A stretch of 64,000 nt of DNA, from NCBI RefSeq assembly GCF_002102185.1, contig NZ_LQOW01000031.1, forward strand, positions 673,342 to 737,341, in the 5' to 3' direction. Below, in pieces: positions 1-8,084 of this stretch (within the stretch, counting starts at the first letter, position 1; each line of letters starts with the position of its first letter). The position numbers and the translations under genes were made by a program. The notes under the pieces were generated by a model that saw only the letters and a list, made by a program, of their open reading frames with translations, made no database searches and was not told the origin of the DNA. This DNA is from Mycobacterium fragae. Its GTDB lineage: Bacteria; Actinomycetota; Actinomycetes; Mycobacteriales; Mycobacteriaceae.

Positions 1-234
1 CGCCGCCGCGCCAATGCGGGCCGCGGCGAGCACCGTTGCGATCGACAGCAGACTGCCGCCGTCGACGACGGCGACGCGAGTTCCGGGCTCGACCCCGTTG
101 GCGGCCAGCCCTCCGGCGCATTGTTCGACGGCGGTGGCCAGTTGGCCGTATCCGATGACGTGCCCACCCATGATGAGCGCCGCGCGGTCGGGATCTGCGG
201 CGGCGACCGGGTCGATGAGCGTGCCGATGTTCAT
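1..234 (-). CDS. Acyl-CoA ligase (AMP-binding), N-terminal fragment cut by window edge
   Basis: Reading leftward from an ATG at 234, the frame stays open to base 1 and gives about 78 residues, beginning MNIGTLIDPVAAADPDRAAL and continuing with a GYGQLATAVEQCAGGLAANG stretch. This is the layout of the N-terminal subdomain of fatty-acyl-CoA/AMP-forming ligases (FadD type), which activate carboxylic acids as acyl-adenylates and then CoA thioesters. The ATP-binding P-loop and the C-terminal lid lie outside the window, so the substrate class cannot be judged. The gene on its 5' side (242-940) points the same way with a 7-bp gap, so the two are probably co-transcribed. The family call is fairly safe; the exact FadD member is unknown. 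Confidence 0.7.
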   Translation of the reverse strand, partial: MNIGTLIDPVAAADPDRAALIMGGHVIGYGQLATAVEQCAGGLAANGVEPGTRVAVVDGGSLLSIATVLAAARIGAAA

Positions 235-241
235 GGGCCGC

Positions 242-940
242 TCAGTACAGGGGTGACCACGAGGAGGTGCGAAGCAGCCGGCTGACCCATTGATCGCGTA
301 GGTCCAGCGCGTCGTACATCCAGGTTCCGGGTGCCCGGTAGTCGGGTGGAATCTCGGTGTAAAGCAGGTTGAGCAGCGCCTCGGGCTGGTGGATGCGCTG
401 CATCAGCACGACCTCACGGCGCAGCTGGCTGCCCAGGGCGGGCTGAAACGCGGCCTGGATCGTCAGCATGGAATCCGCTCGGTCGAGGCTCTTGGAGTAC
501 ACCTCACCGCAGCGGTCGATGTATTCGGTGAACTTCTCCTTGTACGGCCACATGGTGTCTTGCATGTAGAGCGTCAGCTCGTGCTGGCGCCCGTCGGCCG
601 GAACCTCGTCGAACGACATGTCCTGCAGCGGCGACCACGGCAGCGCCAACAGCAGCTTGCCGTCGACGTCGTGGCGCAGCTCGTCCAATTCGCGCATCCA
701 TTGCCGGAGATCGCCGCGCTGAATGCGATGGGCCAGGCGCTCCCACGCCGCTCCGTCGCGAACCGCGGTCACGGTGACGACGGTGTAGGAGGGGCCGCTG
801 CCGTGGGCGTGGTTGGTGTACCACAGCAATCGGGCGTCGTCTCCGTCGGCGAGCATCGGCATCCAGCCGTCGCGGAATGCCGCCTCGAATTCGTCTTCGG
901 CGCGCCCGCGCACCGTGTGCACCTCGTGCATGAACAGCAT
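242..940 (-). CDS. Conserved hypothetical protein, possible dimeric alpha/beta-barrel (NIPSNAP/EthD-like)
   Basis: About 232 residues if translation starts at the Met that gives MLFMHEVHTVRGRAEDEFEA; a start ten codons further upstream is also open. The opening (hydrophobic strand, then an EVHTVRG segment and an E-rich helix) and a second similar half with YMQDTMWPYKEKFTEYI resemble the tandem ferredoxin-like folds of NIPSNAP or EthD-type proteins, but I see no catalytic signature. There is no signal peptide or membrane segment. It sits directly upstream of the truncated acyl-CoA ligase in the same orientation, which suggests one operon and perhaps a role in the same acyl-CoA pathway. Function is not assigned. 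Confidence 0.7.
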   Translation of the reverse strand: MLFMHEVHTVRGRAEDEFEAAFRDGWMPMLADGDDARLLWYTNHAHGSGPSYTVVTVTAVRDGAAWERLAHRIQRGDLRQWMRELDELRHDVDGKLLLALPWSPLQDMSFDEVPADGRQHELTLYMQDTMWPYKEKFTEYIDRCGEVYSKSLDRADSMLTIQAAFQPALGSQLRREVVLMQRIHQPEALLNLLYTEIPPDYRAPGTWMYDALDLRDQWVSRLLRTSSWSPLY

Positions 941-1039
941 GCCGAGACCTCCTCGAGCGCTGCGCTCCACCCTGAACGCCCTCGCTCAACGGACGCTACC
1001 CCGTAGACAGCTGAGTTGAGAATCTGGTTTCCTCAGCTG

Positions 1040-1522
1040 ATGGCGAGGTTGAAGGTGCCCGACGGCCCTGGCGGCGAGGCCGCGATGATCTGGACGTTGC
1101 GCCCGGAACTCGGCGACATGGTTGAGCGGATGATCCGCGGCGCCTACCAGCAGAGCATCCTGCCGCCCGACGAGCGTGAACTGGCCCGGATGCGCATCGC
1201 GCAGATCAACGACTGCGTTGCATGCTCGGACTTCCGCGCGCAGTCGGTGCTCGAGGCGGGCATCTCACCCGAGCTCTATGACAATGTCGCCACCTATGCC
1301 AGCTACCCCGGCTACACGCCACGGCAACGCCTTGCCATCGAGTACGCCGAACGGTTCGCAACCGACCACGGGTCGATCGATGACGCCATGTTCGGGCGGC
1401 TGCGCGAAGTCTTTTCCGACGAGGAAATCCTCGATCTCACACTGTGCATCGCGGTTTTCCTCGGTTTGGGGCGCTCGTTGACCGTGCTCGGTGTCGATCA
1501 GTCCTGCGCGATCGACCTCTGA
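1040..1522 (+). CDS. Carboxymuconolactone decarboxylase / AhpD-like protein
   Basis: About 160 residues from ATG 1040 (MARLKVPDGPGG); a TTG eight codons upstream is possible. The central segment ELARMRIAQINDCVACSDFR carries the CxxC pair followed by the helical bundle of the CMD/AhpD family, whose members act as thiol-dependent peroxidase partners or decarboxylases. Here the redox CVAC is present, which favours an alkylhydroperoxidase-like role. The next gene, a nitroreductase, begins 10 bp after the stop, so the genes at 1040-2656 look like one rightward operon. A second AhpD-like gene lies at 51630 and the true ahpD at 58947. The family is clear; the partner reductase is unknown. Confidence 0.82.
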   Translation: MARLKVPDGPGGEAAMIWTLRPELGDMVERMIRGAYQQSILPPDERELARMRIAQINDCVACSDFRAQSVLEAGISPELYDNVATYASYPGYTPRQRLAIEYAERFATDHGSIDDAMFGRLREVFSDEEILDLTLCIAVFLGLGRSLTVLGVDQSCAIDL

Positions 1523-1532
1523 GCGAGGACGA

Positions 1533-2162
1533 GTGGACATCGCGTCGGTCGACGAACTGCTCACCACCACGCGGTCGGTGCGCAAACGCCTCGACCTGAA
1601 CCGGCCGGTCGGTCGCGACGTGATCCTGGAGTGCCTTCGCATCGCGATGCAGGCGCCGACGGCGAGCAACGCACAAGACTGGCGGTGGCTGGTGATCACC
1701 GACGCCGACAAGCGCGCCGCGATCGCCGAGATCTACGGCAGCATCGGCGCAGAGTATCTGGCTCAGGTCGCGGCCACCGAGTCCGATCCGCAGACCCGAC
1801 GCGTGTATGCCAGTGCGCTTTCGCTGACCGAGACGCTGGCCTCCGTGCCCGTGCATGTCATTCCGTGCCTGCAGCGCCGATTCGACGACGGTGACCGGTT
1901 GGTGGCGGCATCGGCCTGGGCCTCGATCATCCCTGCGGGCTGGAGCTTCCTGCTCGCGCTTCGGTCCCGCGGTCTGGGGTCGGTGTGGACGACGATGCAT
2001 TTGGCCAAGGAGCAGGAAGTCGCCGAACTGCTGGGCATCCCGGACACCGTCACGCAGGCCGCACTGTTTCCGGTGGCATACACGATTGGCACCGACTTCC
2101 GGCCGGCCTCGCGCCCGCCGCCGGAAACCGTCACTTATTGGAATAGCTGGGGAGAACGCTGA
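1533..2162 (+). CDS. Nitroreductase family oxidoreductase
   Basis: About 209 residues from GTG 1533. The N-terminus contains TTTRSVRKRLDLNRPVGRDV followed by a CLRIAMQAPTASNAQDW segment, the hallmark FMN-contact region of nitroreductases (R-S-x-R and APTASNxQ). The C-terminal part has the GLGSVWTTMHL pattern seen in NfnB-like flavoproteins. These enzymes use NAD(P)H to reduce nitro groups, quinones or other acceptors through FMN; the physiological substrate is unknown. The stop codon overlaps the start of the next gene by one base, indicating translational coupling with the SRPBCC gene at 2162. Confidence 0.85.
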   Translation: MDIASVDELLTTTRSVRKRLDLNRPVGRDVILECLRIAMQAPTASNAQDWRWLVITDADKRAAIAEIYGSIGAEYLAQVAATESDPQTRRVYASALSLTETLASVPVHVIPCLQRRFDDGDRLVAASAWASIIPAGWSFLLALRSRGLGSVWTTMHLAKEQEVAELLGIPDTVTQAALFPVAYTIGTDFRPASRPPPETVTYWNSWGER

Positions 2163-2656
2163 TGCAGTCCTACACCGTGCGATTCCATGTCGACGCGCCG
2201 CCGAGGAAGGTGTGGCGGGTGCTGCATCCGCCGGCGCCGCCGAACTCGCCGCGGCCTCGAGTCCTCGAGTGGCCGACCGGTAGCATGGAAATCCTGAACG
2301 AAGGCGACGAGGCCGGCGAGGGGCTGGTGCGCACGTGTGTCTTCCCGGTGCCCAAATATCTGCTGTCGGGCGGCAAGGGGCGTTCGTGGGAAACCGTGAC
2401 CGAGGCGAAGCTCAACAAGCTGTCCCGTTATGTGGCGATCGGCAAGCCGCTGTGGTCGCGCGCCGAGGGTTACCACGAACTGGAGGAACAGCCCGACGGC
2501 ACCACGGTGCTGACATTCCATGAGACCTACCACGCCTACAACCCGGTGCTACGTTTCCTGCTCGAACGACCGGTGCACGCCAAGATTTCCCGGGACAACC
2601 TCGAAACGTACGAGCAGGCGCTCAGCTATGCCGGCACCGTCAAGCGACTGAACTAG
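2162..2656 (+). CDS. SRPBCC/START-fold ligand-binding protein
   Basis: A 164-residue protein starting MQSYTVRFHVDAPPRKVWRV, the typical first strand and helix of the SRPBCC (polyketide cyclase/START) fold, which forms a deep hydrophobic pocket. The later TVLTFHETYHAYNPVLRFLL segment matches the last strand and the long C-terminal helix. No catalytic residues can be named. It overlaps the nitroreductase stop by one base and is the last gene of the 1040-2656 operon, so it may bind or process the same small aromatic or lipid ligand. Paralogous SRPBCC genes lie at 42255 and 47844. Confidence 0.78.
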   Translation: MQSYTVRFHVDAPPRKVWRVLHPPAPPNSPRPRVLEWPTGSMEILNEGDEAGEGLVRTCVFPVPKYLLSGGKGRSWETVTEAKLNKLSRYVAIGKPLWSRAEGYHELEEQPDGTTVLTFHETYHAYNPVLRFLLERPVHAKISRDNLETYEQALSYAGTVKRLN

Positions 2657-2776
2657 TCCTCGACGCTGTAGTTTCGGCAGTCAAATTCCTTTCTTAGCAA
2701 AGTATTAGCAGCTGCTCCCGGTGACCTTAGAGTAACCGGATAACGTCGCGAACAGTTTGAGGACTGGGGGCGGCAA

Positions 2777-3193
2777 ATGACCGATTCTTATCCATTCGAA
2801 TGCGGTGGCGCCCGGGTCAGGGCGCAATGTCGCCACCTGGCAACCGTGGTCACGATCACCGGCGCGATCGACGCCATGAACGTCGACCACCTCAGCGAAT
2901 ACTGCCAGCGTTTCATATTGCCGGACAAACCGATCGTCCTCGACTTATCTGGTGTGGAATGCCTTCCCGCGCAAGGAATTCGATTCCTGTACCGCATCGA
3001 CGACAAGTGTCGCCCGGCGGGACTGGAATGGGCGCTTATTACAAGTCAAGCGGTAACCCGGGTGCTGCGGATTACCAAGGACGAGGCCAGCTTTCCCACC
3101 GTCGGCTCCGTACATCAGGCGCTGGGGCACTTCGCTGACGCCACCTCTAGACGCCGCAAGATGTTGTTGCCGCTGCTGACCAAGACCGCCTAA
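2777..3193 (+). CDS. STAS-domain protein without a phospho-acceptor serine
   Basis: A 138-residue single-domain protein. The core reads VVTITGAIDAMNVDHL, then IVLDLSGVECLPAQGIRFLY, and then a strand, WALITSQAVTRVLRI, which follows the STAS (anti-sigma-factor antagonist) order. In classical antagonists the loop after the DLSGV strand reads D-S-S-G and the serine is phosphorylated by the anti-sigma kinase. Here that position reads L-P-A-Q-G, so no phospho-acceptor is visible. The protein may act as a constitutive antagonist or a scaffold. It is preceded by a 120-bp non-coding gap and is probably transcribed alone. The family call is good; the partner is unknown. Confidence 0.8.
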   Translation: MTDSYPFECGGARVRAQCRHLATVVTITGAIDAMNVDHLSEYCQRFILPDKPIVLDLSGVECLPAQGIRFLYRIDDKCRPAGLEWALITSQAVTRVLRITKDEASFPTVGSVHQALGHFADATSRRRKMLLPLLTKTA

Positions 3194-3232
3194 CTCGCAA
3201 TATCGGCCGGTGCGCGCCGGGGGCAACGTCGT

Positions 3233-3748
3233 ATGCTGCTATTTGTGAGGTCAAAGCGAGCAGCACTTGGCGCCGCGGCGCTTATTCTCGCCGGTTGGTG
3301 CACGAACAGCGGTGTCGCCGGTGCTGATCCGCACGGACCCGGGCCGCCGCCTGGCCCATCACCTGGCCCATCACCGTCACCGTCACCTGCGCAGCAGTCT
3401 GGTTCCGGGCCCAAGACCACCATCGACCACGACGGCACCTACACAGTGGGAACCGACCTCGTTCCGGGCGTCTACACCACGGCTGGACCCGTCAAGAACG
3501 GCACCTGCTACTGGAAGCGGCTGGGCAATGCAGGCAGCAATGACATCATCGACAACTCGATGAGCAAAAAGCCCCAGGTCGTGCAGATCGCTCCGACAGA
3601 CCGGGCGTTCAAGACGGACGGTTGTCAGCCCTGGCAGAAGAACGACGCGGCGACCCCCGAGCCCACCAAAGCGCCAGGCGGCGCCGGTTTGCTGGACATC
3701 ATCGGTTCGCTCATCAACCCCTCCGCCGGACAGCCGCCAAAGCCGTGA
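3233..3748 (+). CDS. Secreted Pro/Gly/Ser-rich hypothetical protein
   Basis: A 171-residue protein with an N-terminal signal peptide (basic SKRA, hydrophobic AALGAAALILAGW, small residues GVAGADP at the likely cleavage site). A low-complexity linker follows, with GPSPGPSPSPSP and other Pro-Gly repeats, then a folded segment with TYTVGTDLVPGVYTTAGPV and two cysteines (GTCYWK and DGCQPW) that could form a disulfide. The C-terminus is Pro-rich again. The G-x-Y-T-V-G..-PG-x-Y-x-T pattern recurs in mycobacterial exported proteins of unknown function. It is probably exported through Sec into the cell envelope. It starts 39 bp after the STAS gene and could share its transcript. Confidence 0.75.
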   Translation: MLLFVRSKRAALGAAALILAGWCTNSGVAGADPHGPGPPPGPSPGPSPSPSPAQQSGSGPKTTIDHDGTYTVGTDLVPGVYTTAGPVKNGTCYWKRLGNAGSNDIIDNSMSKKPQVVQIAPTDRAFKTDGCQPWQKNDAATPEPTKAPGGAGLLDIIGSLINPSAGQPPKP

Positions 3749-3777
3749 CGACTTAGTCGCCGCGGCAAACTTCGGGT

Positions 3778-4455
3778 ATGGAGACCGTCGAGTATGCGCC
3801 CGGCCGGCTGGTCGACGTTTTCGGCGATCCCGCACAGCCCGCCGTCCTGTTGTGGCACGGCCAGCAGAGCAACGCCCGCGCCGCCTGCCGTCCGCTCGCC
3901 GACCTGTTGGCCGGCCATGGCCGCGGTGTCGTGGTGCCCGACTGGAACTCACACGCCGACGACGGTGGTCGGGCCGATCTGCTGCGGTCGCTGGATTTCG
4001 CCCGGGACCGGATTGAGGACCCCGACGGCCTGGTGCTCGTGGGCTGGTCGTTGGGCGGCGCGGCAGCGGCGGGGCTGACGACGCAGGCAAGCCACTACGG
4101 TGTCCGGTTCGCTCATACCGTCTGTCTGGCCGGTGCCTTCCTGGTCGCCGACCCGATCTCCGGAAAGCAACCCGCCGCGGGACTCCCGTCGGAGGAGAAC
4201 CGGACGCCGTTCACGTTGCTCCATGGCTTGGCCGACGACGCCGTACCGGTCGCGTGGAGCCGCCAATTCGCTTCGGCCCTCGAGCACAACGGCTGGCCGG
4301 TGCAGGTGGTCGAGTTGCCCGCCGATCATGGATCGATCGCCGGCGCGGTCTACGACCCGGTCGCCGACCGCTATTCGGCCGCCGAGGACGGCGACACATT
4401 GGCGGTTGCAGCAGACGTGGCCGCCCGCATCGCGGCCGTATCGGTTGCTCGCTAA
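3778..4455 (+). CDS. Alpha/beta hydrolase (dienelactone hydrolase-like)
   Basis: A 225-residue protein with the alpha/beta-hydrolase order: VLLWHGQQSNARAACRPLAD (oxyanion-hole strand), LVLVGWSLGGAAAAGL (nucleophile elbow G-W-S-L-G), LLHGLADDAVPVAWS (acid strand) and ELPADHGSIAGAVYD (catalytic His loop). All three elements of a Ser-Asp-His triad are therefore present. No signal peptide is seen, so it should be cytosolic. A GGGTAT hexamer lies across the start codon, but no matching -35 could be found. Its end overlaps by four bases the end of the convergent lipase-like gene. The substrate is unknown. Confidence 0.8.
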   Translation: METVEYAPGRLVDVFGDPAQPAVLLWHGQQSNARAACRPLADLLAGHGRGVVVPDWNSHADDGGRADLLRSLDFARDRIEDPDGLVLVGWSLGGAAAAGLTTQASHYGVRFAHTVCLAGAFLVADPISGKQPAAGLPSEENRTPFTLLHGLADDAVPVAWSRQFASALEHNGWPVQVVELPADHGSIAGAVYDPVADRYSAAEDGDTLAVAADVAARIAAVSVAR

Positions 4456-5669
4456 CCCTGCTCTAGCCAATCGCGCAGCTTGGCGTAAACCCGCGGGTGA
4501 TTGAGCAAGTCGAAGTGATTCAGCCCGCTCAGCGTCGCCCCGTGCTCATCGTCGAACGGAACTCGCCGCGATTTGCCCCGGCCGGAGGCACTGTAGGAGC
4601 GCACCAGGTTGTCGCCAGCGATCACCCCGACCACTGGTCGGGCGTCGGTTGCAGCCACGAAATGATAAGTCGCGCCAGGCAGGAACGGCACCTCGCGGCA
4701 ACGATCGCGCAGGAATTCGTCGGGATCGGCGTCGCACCAGTCCTCGTCGAGGCAGGCGCCGAAGCGCAAATCCTTTACACCGTCGCTGCGAGCATTCAAA
4801 AAGCTTGCGATAGCACGCGTTTCGGGCAATCGCGCCAGCGCCCACGATGCGATGTTCACCCCCTTTTCCAGATCGGCCCCCAGATGTGGCGAGCCTAGGC
4901 ACACAACATGACTCACCATGTCGGTCCACCCATGGTGCTGCTCAACGCCATAGTGGCAGGCGCTGCGCGCCACAAGCCCGCCCATCGAGTGGCCCACCAG
5001 CACCAGCTCGCTGAGCGGGACGGGCCACTGCGCTTGCAATCGGTCCAAGATGTCGGCGAGTTGTCGTCCGTTGACCGACACGTGCAGCCCGGTGTTGTAG
5101 CGCAGCAGGACCGGGGTGAAACCCAGATCGTCGCGCAAGCGGTCACCGTAGCTGCGGGTGTCGTCACCCTCCCGCGGCCGGCGAGACCACCACCGCTCGG
5201 TGTGGCACCAGCCGTGGATGAAGACGACTACGCGCCCGGTTGCCGTCGGAAATGCCTCGGCCAGCGACTCAGCCTCCGGCGGCACCGGCTTGCCGCAGTG
5301 CCGGATCGCCATTTCGCCGGCGAGCCGGTTGCCGCGCTCACTCAATTGATGCCCATACAAGCCGTTGATCGCGGCGATGGCCTCGGCAACCCCGGCGCGT
5401 GACTCGAGGGCATCGTCGCCGTCGTCGCCCCAGATATCAGCGGCCATAACACCCGCTGCGTGGCCCGCGCCACGAACACCGCGGCCCACGCCGCGGTAGA
5501 TACTGCGCGCCAGACCGTCGTGGATGACTCTGGTGGGAGTGCCCAACGGTCCGATCGAGTCGAAGGCGCGGCTGGCAATGCCGTCGTGCATCTCCTGCAC
5601 CACGCCCGTCACCACCGACGACGCCTCGGCCGCCAAATCACCGACCGCGCGGACATCGCTGCGCTGCAT
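4452..5669 (-). CDS. Alpha/beta hydrolase, lipase-like (PGAP1/triacylglycerol lipase-type)
   Basis: About 405 residues from ATG 5669, chosen because a GGAGGGG ribosome-binding site sits just upstream; an in-frame extension of 30 codons lacks one. The middle contains VVVFIHGWCHTERWW (oxyanion strand) and ELVLVGHSMGGLVARSACHY, the canonical lipase elbow G-H-S-M-G, followed by HVVCLGSPHLGADLEKGVN, the lid-adjacent strand of secretory-type lipases. The acid and His fall in ARPVVGVIAGDNLVRS and SGLNHFDLLNHP. The N-terminal 120 residues are helical and lack a signal peptide. It shares a 92-bp divergent promoter region with the acyl-CoA dehydrogenase at 5762. Confidence 0.82.
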   Translation of the reverse strand: MQRSDVRAVGDLAAEASSVVTGVVQEMHDGIASRAFDSIGPLGTPTRVIHDGLARSIYRGVGRGVRGAGHAAGVMAADIWGDDGDDALESRAGVAEAIAAINGLYGHQLSERGNRLAGEMAIRHCGKPVPPEAESLAEAFPTATGRVVVFIHGWCHTERWWSRRPREGDDTRSYGDRLRDDLGFTPVLLRYNTGLHVSVNGRQLADILDRLQAQWPVPLSELVLVGHSMGGLVARSACHYGVEQHHGWTDMVSHVVCLGSPHLGADLEKGVNIASWALARLPETRAIASFLNARSDGVKDLRFGACLDEDWCDADPDEFLRDRCREVPFLPGATYHFVAATDARPVVGVIAGDNLVRSYSASGRGKSRRVPFDDEHGATLSGLNHFDLLNHPRVYAKLRDWLEQG

Positions 5670-5712
5670 ATCGCCCCTCCGATGTCGTTGGACCTGCGGA
5701 TTTGTCCACTGA

Positions 5713-5733
5713 GTATACAAGCGTTTACTGTAT
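5713..5733. promoter_or_regulatory. Imperfect inverted repeat in divergent promoter, possible TetR-type operator
   Basis: The segment GTATACAAGCGTTTACTGTA forms an imperfect dyad (ATACA-like left arm, TGTAT right arm around a GCG-TTT core). It lies between the lipase-like gene (start 5669) and the acyl-CoA dehydrogenase (start 5762), where a regulator of fatty-acid genes would bind. Neither the factor nor the exact boundaries can be fixed from sequence alone. Confidence 0.3.
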
Positions 5734-5761
5734 GTGCTGTGCCGAGCCGATAGGAGCACTG

Positions 5762-6979
5762 ATGGACGCGACCTTCTCGCTGGAGCTGCCGGAGGAAGTG
5801 GCGCACGTCCGCGACTGGGTGCACGAATTCGCCGAGTCGGTCGTCCGCCCGGCGGCAGCCGAGTGGGATGAGCGTGAAGAAACTCCGTGGCCGATCATCC
5901 AAGAGGCGTCCAAGGTGGGGCTTTACACGCCTGACTTGTTTGCCCAGATGGCAGGCGAGTCAAGCGGTTTGGGCATGCCCACGGTCTTCGAGGAAATGTT
6001 CTGGGGTGACGCCGGAATAGCGTTGTCGATTTTGGCGACCGGTCTTGCCGCGGCGGCGCTGGCGGCTAACGGGACTCCGCAGCAGCTCGCCGAGTGGCTG
6101 CCGCAGATGTTCGGCACCCCGGACGATCCCAAGCTGGGCGCGTTCTGTTCGTCGGAACCCGGGGCGGGCTCTGACGTCGGAGCCGTGCGCACCCGGGCCA
6201 AGTACGACGAAGCCTCCGATCAGTGGGTGCTCAACGGCACCAAAACCTGGGCCACCAACGGCGGCATCGCCAACGTGCATGTGGTGGTGGCATCGGTGGA
6301 GCCCGAGCTGGGCACCCGTGGCCAGGCGACGTTCATTGTGCCGCCCGGCACGAAAGGACTGTCGCAGGGACAGAAGTTCAAAAAGCATGGCATTCGCGCG
6401 TCCCACACCGCGGAGGTCGTTCTCGACGATGTCCGCATCCCCGGCGAGCTGATCCTCGGCGGCAGAGAACGTTTCGAGCGCCGGCTGGCCAAAATCCGTT
6501 CCGGTGAACGAACATCCAGCCAGGCCGCGTTGATGACGTTCGAACGCACCCGTCCGGTGGTCGGGGCGATGGCCTTGGGCATCGCCCGTGCCGCCTACGA
6601 GTACGCGCTGGACTACTCGTGCCAACGCGAGCAGTTCGGCAGGAAAATCGCCGAATTCCAGGCCATCGCTTTCAAGCTGGCCGACATGAAGAGCCGCATC
6701 GACGCGTCCCGGATGCTGGTGTGGCGGGCCGCCTGGATGCAGCGAAACAACAAGCCGTTCAGCTCGGCCGAAGGCTCGATGGCCAAACTGTTCGCCAGCG
6801 AGACCGCGGTGTATGTCACCGACGAGGCCATCCAGATCCTCGGCGGCAACGGCTATACCCGCGAATACCCGGTCGAGCGGATGCATCGAGATGCCAAGAT
6901 CTTCACGATCTTCGAAGGAACCAGTGAGATTCAGCGACTGGTCATCGGCAGAGCGCTGACCGGTCTCCCGATCCGCTGA
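5762..6979 (+). CDS. Acyl-CoA dehydrogenase (FadE-type)
   Basis: About 405 residues from ATG 5762, which has TAGGAG seven bases upstream. It has the complete acyl-CoA dehydrogenase layout: helical N-domain (WDEREETPWPIIQEASKVGL), beta domain with CSSEPGAGSDVGAVRTRA and WVLNGTKTWATNGG, and the C-terminal helical domain with YSCQREQFGRKIAEFQA, ILGGNGYTREYPVERMHRDA and FEGTSEIQRLVIG. The Glu in FEGTSEIQ is the usual catalytic base, so the enzyme should be active. These FAD enzymes desaturate acyl-CoA in beta-oxidation and pass electrons to ETF. The divergent neighbour is a lipase-like hydrolase, which fits lipid breakdown. The chain-length preference is unknown. Confidence 0.92.
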   Translation: MDATFSLELPEEVAHVRDWVHEFAESVVRPAAAEWDEREETPWPIIQEASKVGLYTPDLFAQMAGESSGLGMPTVFEEMFWGDAGIALSILATGLAAAALAANGTPQQLAEWLPQMFGTPDDPKLGAFCSSEPGAGSDVGAVRTRAKYDEASDQWVLNGTKTWATNGGIANVHVVVASVEPELGTRGQATFIVPPGTKGLSQGQKFKKHGIRASHTAEVVLDDVRIPGELILGGRERFERRLAKIRSGERTSSQAALMTFERTRPVVGAMALGIARAAYEYALDYSCQREQFGRKIAEFQAIAFKLADMKSRIDASRMLVWRAAWMQRNNKPFSSAEGSMAKLFASETAVYVTDEAIQILGGNGYTREYPVERMHRDAKIFTIFEGTSEIQRLVIGRALTGLPIR

Positions 6980-6990
6980 CGCGACACCCG

Positions 6991-7016
6991 GGTTTTCGCC
7001 CGGTGCCCCGGGGTAT
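6991..7016 (+). promoter_or_regulatory. SigF-like promoter upstream of the epimerase gene
   Basis: GGTTT at 6991-6995 and GGGTAT at 7011-7016 are separated by 15 bases, which matches the mycobacterial SigF -35/-10 pattern (GGTTT or GTTT, then GGGTAT at 15-17 bp). The -10 ends nine bases before the ATG at 7026, so the transcript would be almost leaderless. This is a motif match by eye, not experimental evidence. Confidence 0.5.
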
Positions 7017-7025
7017 CCGTCCCCC

Positions 7026-8084
7026 ATGCGAGTGGCGGTGATTGGCGCGACAGGCAACATCGGCACCAGTGTCGTCGAAGCTCTCGCTGCGGATGATCAG
7101 ATCGAAGCGATCGTGGGCATCGCGCGGCGCCGGCCGACATGGCAGCCCGCCAAGACGACGTGGGTGCAAGCAGATGCCGCAAGCGATGAACTCGAGCGCC
7201 ACTTGCGCGGGGCGGATGCCGTCGTGCAGCTGGCATGGATCTTTCAGCCCACCCACAACGAGCTCACCACCTGGCGCAACAACGTCCTCGGCAGCATCCG
7301 GGTCTTCGACGCCGCCGCGCGCGCCGGGGTCGGGGCGCTGATCTACGCCTCGTCAGTCGGTGCGTACTCCCCCGGCCCGCAAGATCGCGGCGTCGACGAA
7401 TCTTGGCCGACCCATGCGCTGCCGACCGCGGCCTACGGCCGGGAGAAGTCGTATCTGGAGCGGGTGCTCGACACATTCGAGCGCGACCACCCCGACGTCC
7501 GAGTAGTGCGATTGCGGCCGGGCTTCATCTTCAAGCGGGAGTCGGCATCCGAGCAGCGTCGGCTGTTCGCCGGGCCGCTGCTGCCCAGCACACTGGTTCG
7601 GCCATCGCTGTTGCCGGTGATCCCGGACCTGCGCGGCCTGCGCCTGCAGGCCCTGCACTCGAGCGACGCTGCGCAGGCCTTCCGGCTCGCTGTCGTGCAG
7701 CCGGTTCGCGGGGCGTTCAACGTCGCTGCAGATCCCGTGCTGGATGCCCGCACCCTCGGGCAGCTGCTCAACGCACGCCCGGTCAAGCTTCCGACGCGCC
7801 CGGTCCGAGCGGTGATCGCCGCGGCATGGAATCTTCACCTGGTGCCCGCCAGTCCAACGTTGTTCGATCTGGCGCTGAGCCTGCCGGTTATGGACACCAC
7901 ACGTGCCCGCACTGAGCTCGGGTGGAACCCGTCGCGAACCTCATGTGACGCCATCCGCGAATTCCTCGATGGGCTCCGGGCGGGTAGTGGCATGGGCACG
8001 CCGCCCCTCGAGCCAACCGCCGGCGGGCGGCTGCGTGGTAAGGAGTTCGCAACCGGCGTCGGGCAGCGAGACCTTCCCCGCTAG
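7026..8084 (+). CDS. NAD-dependent epimerase/dehydratase family protein
   Basis: A 352-residue extended-SDR protein. It starts MRVAVIGATGNIGTSVVEAL, the G-x-x-G-x-x-G dinucleotide-binding motif, and carries the active-site pieces LIYASSVGAYSPG (Ser) and TAAYGREKSYLERV (Y-x-x-x-K). A C-terminal substrate domain follows. Family members act as sugar-nucleotide epimerases, dehydratases or sterol/flavonoid-type reductases; nothing here fixes the substrate. A SigF-like promoter lies immediately upstream, suggesting induction in stress or stationary phase. The last 40 residues are rich in Gly and Arg and may be disordered. Its end overlaps the convergent gene at 8081 by four bases. Confidence 0.83.
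   Translation: MRVAVIGATGNIGTSVVEALAADDQIEAIVGIARRRPTWQPAKTTWVQADAASDELERHLRGADAVVQLAWIFQPTHNELTTWRNNVLGSIRVFDAAARAGVGALIYASSVGAYSPGPQDRGVDESWPTHALPTAAYGREKSYLERVLDTFERDHPDVRVVRLRPGFIFKRESASEQRRLFAGPLLPSTLVRPSLLPVIPDLRGLRLQALHSSDAAQAFRLAVVQPVRGAFNVAADPVLDARTLGQLLNARPVKLPTRPVRAVIAAAWNLHLVPASPTLFDLALSLPVMDTTRARTELGWNPSRTSCDAIREFLDGLRAGSGMGTPPLEPTAGGRLRGKEFATGVGQRDLPR

Noticed and set aside
3769..3790. SigF promoter for the hydrolase at 3778
   Set aside because: A GGGTAT hexamer overlaps the start codon and no GTTT is found at the right distance.
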